In this document: one piece after another, positions 56,501 through 64,000 of the stretch
How the letters are laid out: each line of letters starts with the position of its first letter
Position numbering within the stretch: position 1 is the stretch's first letter
Source of the DNA: Paramoeba atlantica
Taxonomy: Eukaryota > Discosea
NCBI GenBank assembly: GCA_977017575.1
Contig: CDRNVI010000042.1
Span: forward strand, 62,001 to 126,000
DNA: 64,000 nt
Direction of reading: 5' to 3'
Position numbers and translations under genes: made by a program
Notes under the pieces: generated by a model
The model's input: the letters and a program-made list of their open reading frames with translations, nothing else
Database searches by the model: none
Told to the model about the DNA's origin: nothing

Positions 56501-56620
56501 GTCAAGTGAACCAATGTACTAGTCCCGCTTGCGCTTTGCATCCCTTTCCTTTGTCCGAAATACTGTCCTTGATTTAATTCACTCTCCGAAGACATACTCC
56601 TCCTCTCATTAATTTTTATA

Positions 56621-56823
56621 CTGTCCCCCCCCTTTAAGCGCACCCGGTCAGACCCCCCCGTTTAAGCGCACCCGGTCAGACCCCCCCGTTTAAGCGCACA
56701 TAGAGTTGAAGGAAAGAGCCCGGCGCCGCGAAGCGGCGCCAATTTTTTTTTTTATGTAGTGATTCAGACCCCCTTAAGCGCGCTTTTCGCGGAAAGCGAG
56801 GTGCGCTTAAACGGGGGGGACAT
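56621..56823. mobile_element. 203-bp TA-flanked element, TTTAAGCGCACC tag family
   Basis: TA on both sides (56619-56620 and 56824-56825). Left end CTGTCCCCCCCCTTTAAGCG, right end complement of ATGTCCCCCCCGTTTAAGCG. The tag TTTAAGCGCACC is present three times at the left, separated by CGGTCAGA, and again inverted at the right. A perfect hairpin GGCGCCGCGAAGCGGCGCC sits in the centre. No coding capacity. Confidence 0.8.
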
Positions 56824-57399
56824 TAAATATAGATTATAACAAAAATGAAAATTTATATTTATATTTATAATAATTAATGAGAGAGGGTAGGTGGAAGGAG
56901 GGTGATATACAACACTTTAGATGATAGGATGAACCAATTTGTTTCGCTGTAAGGATAGATTGCGGGTAAGCGAGGATGATAATTATGAGATGTTAACTAT
57001 AAATATTTGATTAAGCGCCCATAGAGTAATGAAGGGAGGGCTAATGTACAAAAGGCAGATCTGTACTTTCTGGAGAAAATTCTTCCTGTCCCTTCGTCTC
57101 CATAAGCGTGATTATGCGCTGATTTCTACGAATTTCTCCGTGATCAGCGATGCGCTGCGGGGAAAACAACGGGCCAAGCCCGTTGTCCGAAGTGCGGTCC
57201 AAACGTTTCGGGGATATAGAAATAATGTACTTGAGAAAAACTTAAAAGGATATGACTCTGAACAAAATTATAAATTTTTGCAGAAATATAAATGCTTGCA
57301 AAAAAAAAACCAAAGGTCATTTATAAAAATTAATGAGAGGGGGAGTAGTAAAGTATGCGAAGAATTTTGGAATTTTTTTTCGCAAAACGTTTTGCAAAA
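56824..57399. other. Repeat debris with an unconvincing ORF
   Basis: A frame from 57029 encodes about 100 basic residues (KRQICTFWRKFFLSLRLHKRD...) before running into the C-rich repeat. AAGCGCCCATAGAG near 57015 resembles the tag of the neighbouring element. I do not call a gene. Confidence 0.35.
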
Positions 57400-57596
57400 G
57401 TTTCGCGTTGTATGCCCCCCCCATGGACCCCCCCATGGACCCCCCAATTTTTTTTTTTTCAGATTTGGACCACCCGGGCCCGTTTTATATTTTTTTCTTC
57501 TATTATATTGCTGTGTTCCTCTTTATAAATTTTCACTGGTTTGGTTCACTTTTTTTTCAGTAATTGAGGGTAGAGCGGTAGTTATACAACCACCAC
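57400..57596. mobile_element. C-rich repeat family, truncated copy 5
   Basis: Short C-rich part (CCCCCCCATGGACC) and the conserved right end TTCTTCTATTATATTGCTGT up to GTAGAGCGGTAGTTATACAA. The left part is missing. Confidence 0.6.
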
Positions 57597-57841
57597 CAGG
57601 TACACTGCGAAGGTGACAGTCTGTTCTACTAGGCAGCCGTATTCTGTCGATTTTAAAAAATTGAAATAAACTTTTTTAAAGTTTTATCGAAAAATTATGT
57701 AAATAAATTACCATGTGTATAGTAACTTTGCTGTATAGTAACTTTATTCGCAAAAGAAATAAAGTACTTTATTAAAGTTTCCGCGAACCCTGGATAAGAT
57801 TACTGATACTTGTTTTTTGATGCTTTCTATACTTTGTATGT

Positions 57842-59890
57842 ATGATAACGTTGAAAAATAGAATTAAAGAATATGGCGTTTTATTGAGTGGGTTTTCCGA
57901 AACCTCCTATTACACGGCCGGGTGCATCCTTCATTATCGATCCCGAGGATTTCGTGTGAAGAGATGGAGTGAAATAGTCTTCACTGATATTCAGATTCGG
58001 AATCGACTCATGTTGCTCTTTCTTTTATCGGACCTTCCTCAACGGAAGTTGGATCTTGCCGATTTAGTCAAGCATCCTGAACAGGAGCACCATCAGAATC
58101 TTCTACACAGTATTTCCCGAGGCTACGAGACTACGTTCCTTCCAATACAATTGACGAATAGGAACCTAAGTAAAATTGATAATTGGAACGAGTATTGCTT
58201 AGGTCGCTCTTATCTAAATTTCGCTACGCCGAATGAAAGACAACAGCAAAATGCTTTGCAACGTAAAAAAAGTACACATTCTCAACTGCCTTTAAGTGTG
58301 AGAGTGGTTGCCCTCTTGGTTTTAACTCCCGACGCATGCCCTATCCTATCACATGTATTTCTAGGGGATGCTGATTCGCAAGTTGGTATAGAAAGTTGTT
58401 TGCCTCTAAAAGCAATTCAATACAGAACACTTATTCCTGCATTGAAGCATTTAGAAATGCAGTGGAAAGCTAATGAAATCGTCATACGAAAAATTGCCTT
58501 GAGAAACATAGAAAATTCTGTAATTCGAATAACACATTCGAATTCTCTACAATCTGAGATACTGCAAATAGTACATAATGTCGCGAGCACGTGTACACGT
58601 ACTTTCCAAGGCCAGACCAGGTTACCCACAATGGACGAGAGGACAGACATATATTTTATGGTTCGCGCGATGTCAATGTTATCCCTTCATCGATTACTGT
58701 ATCCGAATGAAACATCGCCATCATTAACATCAGACACTCTTGAGGAAGTACTATGTGCGTGCGCTACGCATTTGTATGAGTGCGAATCGCTGGGCTTGTA
58801 TGACAAATCAATGTTCAGCCTGACAATTCACATTTTTGAGGCACTTATGATTCTTCGTCGTGCAATCATTGCCTTAAGCAAAACTGATTCGCTCACAGAG
58901 CGGGAAAGTTTTTTGATAAAACGAATTAGCGAAGTAATAACAAAGAAAATAACAGATTTACAAAAAGAGTTTAATTCAGGAGATCCCACTCTGGAAGAGT
59001 GCGTTGAATACTCACAATATGTCAACATTTGCTTTTCGGAAGGTTCGCCAAAATTATCAAAAATAGCACTCATAATTTTCGATAGACTGCGTTTGACATA
59101 CAAATCTGCGCAGCTTCGAGTCAAAGAGAGAGAACTAAACACGGAGAAGAAAGACCCCAATAAGGACAATTTTATCGAATTCGTGAAGTTGCATGGGCTC
59201 ATACTCCACGTCTATTACCAACGAATCTTGCTGGATGCTTTCGAGGAGACCGGGTGCACCAAGTATCTGGATGAAGCCTTGACTCTAGGCAATGTAATCG
59301 ACGATGTCTTTTTCTTCACAGCAGCCTCTGTGAAAAAATTTCTTCCCAACATCCGTGCTAAGGGATACTATTGCGATCTCGCAGTCCGTGAAAGAATGTT
59401 TTTTCCCGTAGTACAGCACTGCGATGATATAAATCAGCCGTGTGCAGTTGCCGTATTACTTCAGAATTTGCACCGTTTGAATCACATGCGCCATCCACTA
59501 AAATCTGAATACCGTGCGAAATTAAACACCTCCTTATCACATATAGTACCCATAATAAAAAAGAATCCTGAAAAATATTTGCAGCTCATTCACTGTGCGT
59601 TGCTTTGTTCGAAGAGTCCTTTCCTTGTAATTGTTGCAAATAAAGGCAATACCCACGAAGGACTTCGGAATATTATTGATGCTATTCCCACAAACAGATT
59701 GTCCATCATAATACGTAATACGAATCCGTCACACCCTGATTTTCTTCACCCATTCGCAATGCATCCCGTTTTTCGAAATATCACCATGTCTTCTTCAAAC
59801 TTTGTTGTGTGTATTGGCGATACCGCTGTAGCCCACTGCGATTCAATATCTGAACTGGAGGATGCGTTGCGAAAAGAGCGCAACATGTAA
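57842..59890 (+). CDS. Divergent SPATA20/YyaL-like protein (thioredoxin fold plus alpha-barrel)
   Basis: 682 aa from 57842; an overlapping ATG at 57838 opens a tiny out-of-frame peptide. The order of motifs follows YyaL/SPATA20: a thioredoxin-like part with TTFLPIQLTNRNLSKIDNW and VVALLVLTPDACPI (compare F.PIKVDREERPDID and LTPD..P), a helical middle with HGLILHVYYQRILLDAFEETGCTKYLDEAL, then RAKGYYCDLAV, INQPCAVAVLLQNLHRLNH, and a final sheet VVCIGDTAVAHCDSISELEDAL. The CxxC of the thioredoxin part is not visible, so a redox role is unlikely. The family's biochemical function is poorly known. The call rests on motif order only. Confidence 0.5.
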   Translation: MITLKNRIKEYGVLLSGFSETSYYTAGCILHYRSRGFRVKRWSEIVFTDIQIRNRLMLLFLLSDLPQRKLDLADLVKHPEQEHHQNLLHSISRGYETTFLPIQLTNRNLSKIDNWNEYCLGRSYLNFATPNERQQQNALQRKKSTHSQLPLSVRVVALLVLTPDACPILSHVFLGDADSQVGIESCLPLKAIQYRTLIPALKHLEMQWKANEIVIRKIALRNIENSVIRITHSNSLQSEILQIVHNVASTCTRTFQGQTRLPTMDERTDIYFMVRAMSMLSLHRLLYPNETSPSLTSDTLEEVLCACATHLYECESLGLYDKSMFSLTIHIFEALMILRRAIIALSKTDSLTERESFLIKRISEVITKKITDLQKEFNSGDPTLEECVEYSQYVNICFSEGSPKLSKIALIIFDRLRLTYKSAQLRVKERELNTEKKDPNKDNFIEFVKLHGLILHVYYQRILLDAFEETGCTKYLDEALTLGNVIDDVFFFTAASVKKFLPNIRAKGYYCDLAVRERMFFPVVQHCDDINQPCAVAVLLQNLHRLNHMRHPLKSEYRAKLNTSLSHIVPIIKKNPEKYLQLIHCALLCSKSPFLVIVANKGNTHEGLRNIIDAIPTNRLSIIIRNTNPSHPDFLHPFAMHPVFRNITMSSSNFVVCIGDTAVAHCDSISELEDALRKERNM

Positions 59891-60272
59891 TTTCCAATTT
59901 GACCTAACGTTTACATACCAGAAGGAGTAGCGTTATTTTTACACATGATTCTTCTCTACTAGAAAAATATCGTGAAACGGAGCTTTCCTGTGCCAACCAA
60001 AACATTCTAAACGTACTCCATTAAACGTACTCCATTCGGACGCCACATTAACTCCCTAATCCCCTCGACATTATCGTAAGAGATCCACGTATTGCGGACC
60101 GGACAAGAAATTCGAGAGTTCACTTGCCATCCTCTTTCCATACGACAACTGTTTAATATGAATCTCCTTTCTACTTCTCTGTAGAAGTGGTATGGCTAGA
60201 ATTCCATTATCAAACATTTGTAATCTCAAACATTAACTTTAGAAAGGTATACTATATCTTTAGCGGGTCTTA
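59891..60272. other. Intergenic DNA, no gene seen
   Basis: AAACGTACTCCATT is duplicated in tandem near 60009-60036. At 60262-60263 an AG follows ATATCTTT, 10 bases before the start codon, and may be a splice acceptor. Confidence 0.5.
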
Positions 60273-61778
60273 ATGGAGCCTGATGAGGCGCGTGCCATAG
60301 AGCATCTTCGTCGTCTGTTATGCAGTACCGAGCAACAGGATAATTTGATATTTTTAGACAACAGCGCTTTAGAAAATCAGAGGTTGATTGCCCAACAGTT
60401 AATTAGATACCCGTCCCTGTTAGAGTGGGAAAAAATATGTTCGCTGTACCAACTTACTCAGAATAAAGATTCATGTTCTCCAGCGCTGGAGAAAGTCGCT
60501 CCATTTGATTCAATGATACGTGAGCGGACTGCAGGAGTAGAAAAAGATTGTAACTGGAAAGTGGGAATACATCTTGTTCAAGAAGGTCGTTCGGCTGTAT
60601 GCATACTCGCTGGAGGTATGGGAACACGATTAGGATCCAACATGCCTAAGGGCATGTTACCATTATCCGGACTTTTGTCACATGACTCAGTATTCGCTTT
60701 CATAATGAAGAAAATACGCCGTGTAAAACATCTTGCCGATGCTTCGACCACTCCACTTCCCGTTCTTATAATGACAAGCGACGCGACTCACGACCTGACA
60801 AAACATTTTTTTGAAGTTCATAACTTTTTTGACCTCAATCCGGACCATATTCATTTTGTAGAGCAGTCTATGCTACCGTGCTTCACCATTAAAAATGGCA
60901 CACCTCAGTACGTATTCGATACCTCATCGATAGCCATGTCACCCTGTGGTAATGGTGATCTCTACGCGACACTGGCTCGCTCTGGAATGCTGTGCAAGCT
61001 TAAGGAGGAGTACAACACGGAGTATCTCCATATTTTAAATGTAGACAACCCACTCGCTCGGGTAGCCGATCCCTATCTCTCCGGCTACATGAAGGCAAAT
61101 AACTTAGACTTCGCGGCCAAGTATGTGGGCCGTGAAGACCCCAGTGAGTCCGTGGGTGTGTTTGTGGTAAGTCGAAGGCGAGATTGTGAAAAAGGGGTTT
61201 CTGCGGCTCCCGATGAATACTCAATATGGAAATGTCATGTTGCTGAATATACGGAGCTTGATAAGGCCAGTCAACAGAAACGGAAACCCAACGGAGAGTT
61301 TTATTATTTGTGCGCGAATATTGGCATGTATTGTGTAAGCATGAAACTGGTTCTTTCCCTTTGCGGTGATTCCTTAGGACGTCCTTCTGTAAATTTGCCC
61401 ATGCATTTAGCTACGAAGAGACACCCTACTCAGCGGAGTGAAACAGGTTTTGTGAACATCGTTAAATTAGAGTCGTATGTATTTGATATCATTTCTTATG
61501 CGAAGCACGTTGGACTTCTAAACGTCGAACGCTGTGAAGAATTTAGTCCAGTGAAGTGCGCGGATTCGACTAACACGATTGAATGTAACACACCCAGAAG
61601 GGCTGCAGAGGACATCATGTCCCTTCACGAAAGCTGGTTGAGAGCGGTCGGAGCCATTATTATACCCAATAATGATGGTATTTATCGAGTTGAAATCTCA
61701 CCTTTGATAAGCTACGACGGCGAGGGGCTAGAAAAATACAAAGGCAGACAAATTAGTTCTCCTTGTTATTTGAATTAA
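60273..61778 (+). CDS. UAP1: UDP-N-acetylglucosamine pyrophosphorylase
   Basis: 501 aa, complete. UAP makes UDP-GlcNAc from UTP and GlcNAc-1-phosphate, feeding N-glycan, GPI and other glycan synthesis (known). Nucleotide-binding loop LAGGMGTRLGSNMPKGMLPL lies near residue 110; other family motifs are VLIMTSDATHDLT, FVEQSMLPCF, APCGNGDLY-like SPCGNGDLYATL, HILNVDNPLARVADP and ANIGMYCVS. Length matches eukaryotic UAPs. The protein does not end in an obvious peroxisomal/glycosomal tripeptide (it ends CYLN), whereas in trypanosomes the enzyme is glycosomal; its location is therefore open. Confidence 0.95.
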   Translation: MEPDEARAIEHLRRLLCSTEQQDNLIFLDNSALENQRLIAQQLIRYPSLLEWEKICSLYQLTQNKDSCSPALEKVAPFDSMIRERTAGVEKDCNWKVGIHLVQEGRSAVCILAGGMGTRLGSNMPKGMLPLSGLLSHDSVFAFIMKKIRRVKHLADASTTPLPVLIMTSDATHDLTKHFFEVHNFFDLNPDHIHFVEQSMLPCFTIKNGTPQYVFDTSSIAMSPCGNGDLYATLARSGMLCKLKEEYNTEYLHILNVDNPLARVADPYLSGYMKANNLDFAAKYVGREDPSESVGVFVVSRRRDCEKGVSAAPDEYSIWKCHVAEYTELDKASQQKRKPNGEFYYLCANIGMYCVSMKLVLSLCGDSLGRPSVNLPMHLATKRHPTQRSETGFVNIVKLESYVFDIISYAKHVGLLNVERCEEFSPVKCADSTNTIECNTPRRAAEDIMSLHESWLRAVGAIIIPNNDGIYRVEISPLISYDGEGLEKYKGRQISSPCYLN

Positions 61779-62250
61779 GAATTCCTTTATTCGCTGCTAG
61801 ATGTTCGGGTACGTATCTACTTCGTTGACGGGTCAAGCAAATGGCATCCACTTCGTTGACAGTCGGATTTACTTTCAGTAATGCTCTTTTTTGGGGAAAA
61901 AGTCCCTTTTCACCCTTTTTATTCTACTGTAGCATTGAAATCACATCAACGAATCTTGAATTGTATTCCAATCTTCACTCTCCTTCAAAGTCATGTTATA
62001 TGTCTTAGTAGTCTTCATCCCTCTCTACTTCATCTTTTTCCACTTCATCTCTTACAGACATTAGCGCCAACATTTAGCGCCAAGTGGCAGGACTCGTGGT
62101 AGCCAAGTGGCATTCGTACTCCCTCCTTTGTAACAAACCTATATAAACCTATACCTTACTTATACCTTTCGTGCTATGATTCACGACTCGATGTTTTCAT
62201 AGTTCGATTTGTTTTTATAGATTTGAGAAATTTTATCGTTGGAAAAGAGC
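61779..62250. other. Intergenic DNA upstream of condensin
   Basis: No gene. TACTTCGTTGACxGGxx is duplicated near 61818 and 61847. The stretch 62206-62220 is a candidate splice acceptor. Confidence 0.5.
62206..62220 (+). promoter_or_regulatory. Candidate trans-splice acceptor
   Basis: GATTTGTTTTTATAG ends at 62220, 30 bases before the condensin start codon. Confidence 0.45.
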
Positions 62251-64000
62251 ATGCCTTCGAAAAGGAAAGTGTCAACGCCGAAGGCGAAAAGCATAGGTGC
62301 GAAGAAAGAAATGAGCCCCGAAAAACGATCAACGAAGGCACGAGCAAAGAAAACGACACAGCCTAACAATGATGTGGAAGCAAAAAAGGAAACCCGAAAG
62401 CGGACAAGTCCGCAACCAGAGTCTAGTAACGTGGAACCAAGAGAAAAACCGACAAAAAAGAAAGAGCCCCATAAGAGCGGATCAAAATCACACACAGAGA
62501 AAGATGGGTGTTCCAACACAGACGAAGACGTACGATCTATTGTCGTGAGTGCGTTTCAAAAAGCTCAACGCACTTCGGGATCTCATAACGCTCAGCGGAA
62601 AGTGTGTATGAAACTTCGCGCCTCCCTCTCTCACTCCGGCCTACTTACGCACACCATGTCTTCCTTCCTACTTCGGCTCTACACGGAGGTCTCCTCCTTA
62701 CCCACAGACGCTATGAATCGACTGATGAGTTTCCTACGTGACTATGTGCTGGAATGTCACCGTGAAGACAAAAACGACAACGAGGGGGTGGCTCTAATTG
62801 AGTTCTTCCTGCCCTATGAGAACGCGATGGAGAAACACACACGGCTACGTGTGCTTCACACGCTCCACACCCTTCTGGAGACCCTGGACTATCGCCAGTC
62901 CCGTCACGCGCTCTATGACACTCTCGTTGATATCCTGAGGCGTAGGATCCATGATAAGGCCCCCGCAGTGGCTGAGCGGGCGGTAAAAACTTGTGCATGT
63001 TTTATTTCCCAGGAGGATGTGGTACAGCATCTATTGGGAGTGCTGTGCTCCCATGAGAGCTCGGCGGTACGCGCTGCAGCCGTCGCGGCGCTCACCCAAC
63101 ACCCTCCGAATGACACAGCGGTGGTACCGCACGTGCTGCGCTGTGTGCGGGACGTAAGCGCTGTGGTGCGTCGTGAGGCATGGGAGGGGCTGGGGCGGCT
63201 GAAATGGAACCGATTTGTGGCGTACTCCGGGGACCAGGTACTGTTTTATCTCCACCATGGACTGCAAGAGACCTCCACGGCGCTGCGTACTGCGGTAGCG
63301 ACCACCGTGCTCTCCTCCTGGACTACTCGGGATAACCACAATGATATTGATGCTATGCTCGCCCCGATGGATCTGTCGAATTACACTCACGTGGACACGG
63401 TGGTGGGTCGGCTGCTGGCGCATGTCGCACGGATTGAGCCCAGCTGCGGACGTGTGCCTTTGCGGTTGACAAAACTCACCACACAAAACACGCTGTTGTG
63501 GCGATTGTCGGTGGATAGCTGGAATGAGGCCCCCAGGGTTAAGGAGACCGCGTCCGAGAGCACGACAAAGAGTACCGGCGAGGTGTACGACATGAAGATT
63601 GGTGATTACATTTCTCTTTTGCATGGTATTGCGATTCAAATCCATGATCCGAGCAAGGAGTGTGTGGCGGGGGACGTTCCCATCCATATACTGGACTTTG
63701 AAAACCAAAGCCTCTCCATTGTTCGAGAGTTACTTTTAACACTTCCATTATTTGAAAGCCGTGGGCTTTTACAAACTGCTACGGATAAGGATCGCTCGAA
63801 GTTACGCACAACGTTTGCTTTACTGTTCACAGCTGCCGTGGAAGACGACGCTCGAATTCTAGTAAAGGAGTGCATGCATTCCGCTCCACTGGTGATGCAG
63901 CAGGATGACTTAGTGGCGCTGCTAACACATAGTTTAGAGCGATTGTACAGTCACCTGGGCGTCGTGTCCCGAAACCGAATCTGTCTGGACGACGTAGAAG
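62251..64000 (+). CDS. YCG1: Condensin complex subunit 3 (CAP-G/Ycg1), 5' part
   Basis: The frame from ATG 62251 stays open to the window edge (583 codons, no stop). CAP-G is a HEAT-repeat subunit of condensin that binds DNA and shapes mitotic chromosomes (known). Residues 1-90 are a Lys/Arg/Ser/Pro-rich tail. From about 95 the HEAT array begins: FQKAQRTSG, FLLRLYTEVSSLP, then LYDTLVDILRRRIHDKAPAVAERAVKTCACF, which has the Dk.P.VR..A pattern of CAP-G, and VLRCVRDVSAVVRREAWEGLGRL. A general HEAT protein is the alternative, but the order of the early repeats favours CAP-G. Codons move from mixed/C-ending to G-ending after about 62950. Confidence 0.75.
   Translation, partial: MPSKRKVSTPKAKSIGAKKEMSPEKRSTKARAKKTTQPNNDVEAKKETRKRTSPQPESSNVEPREKPTKKKEPHKSGSKSHTEKDGCSNTDEDVRSIVVSAFQKAQRTSGSHNAQRKVCMKLRASLSHSGLLTHTMSSFLLRLYTEVSSLPTDAMNRLMSFLRDYVLECHREDKNDNEGVALIEFFLPYENAMEKHTRLRVLHTLHTLLETLDYRQSRHALYDTLVDILRRRIHDKAPAVAERAVKTCACFISQEDVVQHLLGVLCSHESSAVRAAAVAALTQHPPNDTAVVPHVLRCVRDVSAVVRREAWEGLGRLKWNRFVAYSGDQVLFYLHHGLQETSTALRTAVATTVLSSWTTRDNHNDIDAMLAPMDLSNYTHVDTVVGRLLAHVARIEPSCGRVPLRLTKLTTQNTLLWRLSVDSWNEAPRVKETASESTTKSTGEVYDMKIGDYISLLHGIAIQIHDPSKECVAGDVPIHILDFENQSLSIVRELLLTLPLFESRGLLQTATDKDRSKLRTTFALLFTAAVEDDARILVKECMHSAPLVMQQDDLVALLTHSLERLYSHLGVVSRNRICLDDVE

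Noticed and set aside
57029-57616. Basic 195-aa ORF
   Set aside because: It runs through the conserved repeat right end and has no motif; its first part is repeat-flanking DNA.

Overview
The window looks like nuclear DNA of a euglenozoan protist, most likely a kinetoplastid or a close relative (inference). Four observations point that way. (1) Every host-type protein gene is an uninterrupted ORF with no visible intron, and every recognisable one lies on the + strand, as in polycistronic gene clusters. (2) Several starts are preceded by a pyrimidine run and AG, like trans-splice acceptors. (3) A 32-base stretch at 31239-31270 carries the ACTAACG and CAGTTTCTGTAC blocks of the euglenozoan spliced leader. 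(4) The retroelement at 2746-6352 has the A1-B1-A2-B2 split direct repeats of VIPER/Ngaro tyrosine-recombinase elements. An inactive rhomboid resembling trypanosome TimRhom and a nucleoplasmin-like protein fit the same picture.

Layout. 1-15.6 kb is accessory DNA: the tail of one gene (1-81), an unknown minus-strand ORF, a decayed VIPER-like element split by a Merlin-type element, a possible LOTUS-domain gene (6676-7341), Tc1 remnants, a C-rich non-autonomous repeat family and a 1.1-kb TA-flanked element. 15.6-22 kb holds an EDR1-domain protein kinase, an unknown protein and DPH3. 22.1-29 kb is a Harbinger-like transposon interrupted by a complete hAT element with a perfect 8-bp target duplication. 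29.1-34.1 kb holds a coiled-coil protein and a leucine-rich-repeat (LRR) gene broken by an insertion that begins with the spliced-leader-like sequence and by a pogo-like element. 34.1-36.5 kb is repeats. 36.5-44.3 kb is a dense + strand cluster: RPB10, a rhomboid-like mitochondrial protein, eIF3e, an unknown probable mitochondrial protein, a nucleoplasmin-like protein, a small membrane protein and NAA10. 44.3-48.2 kb is transposon debris around an intact LRR gene. 48.3-53.8 kb holds a TTC27/EMW1 TPR protein and a full-length PIWI-clade Argonaute. 53.8-57.8 kb is repeats. 57.8-64 kb holds a divergent SPATA20/YyaL-like protein, UDP-N-acetylglucosamine pyrophosphorylase and the 5' part of condensin subunit CAP-G/Ycg1.

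The host genes serve unrelated housekeeping functions (transcription, translation, diphthamide, protein acetylation, mitochondrial import, chromosome condensation, sugar nucleotides), as expected of a directional cluster rather than an operon. PIWI, with a possible LOTUS-domain protein, sits among at least seven transposon superfamilies or families, which makes a genome-defence role a natural hypothesis. The oddest signals are the spliced-leader-headed insertion, a switch from C-ending to G-ending synonymous codons in the middle of several genes, and a set of short TA-flanked transposons that share one architecture but carry different repeated tags. All calls come from reading the sequence; no database search was run.
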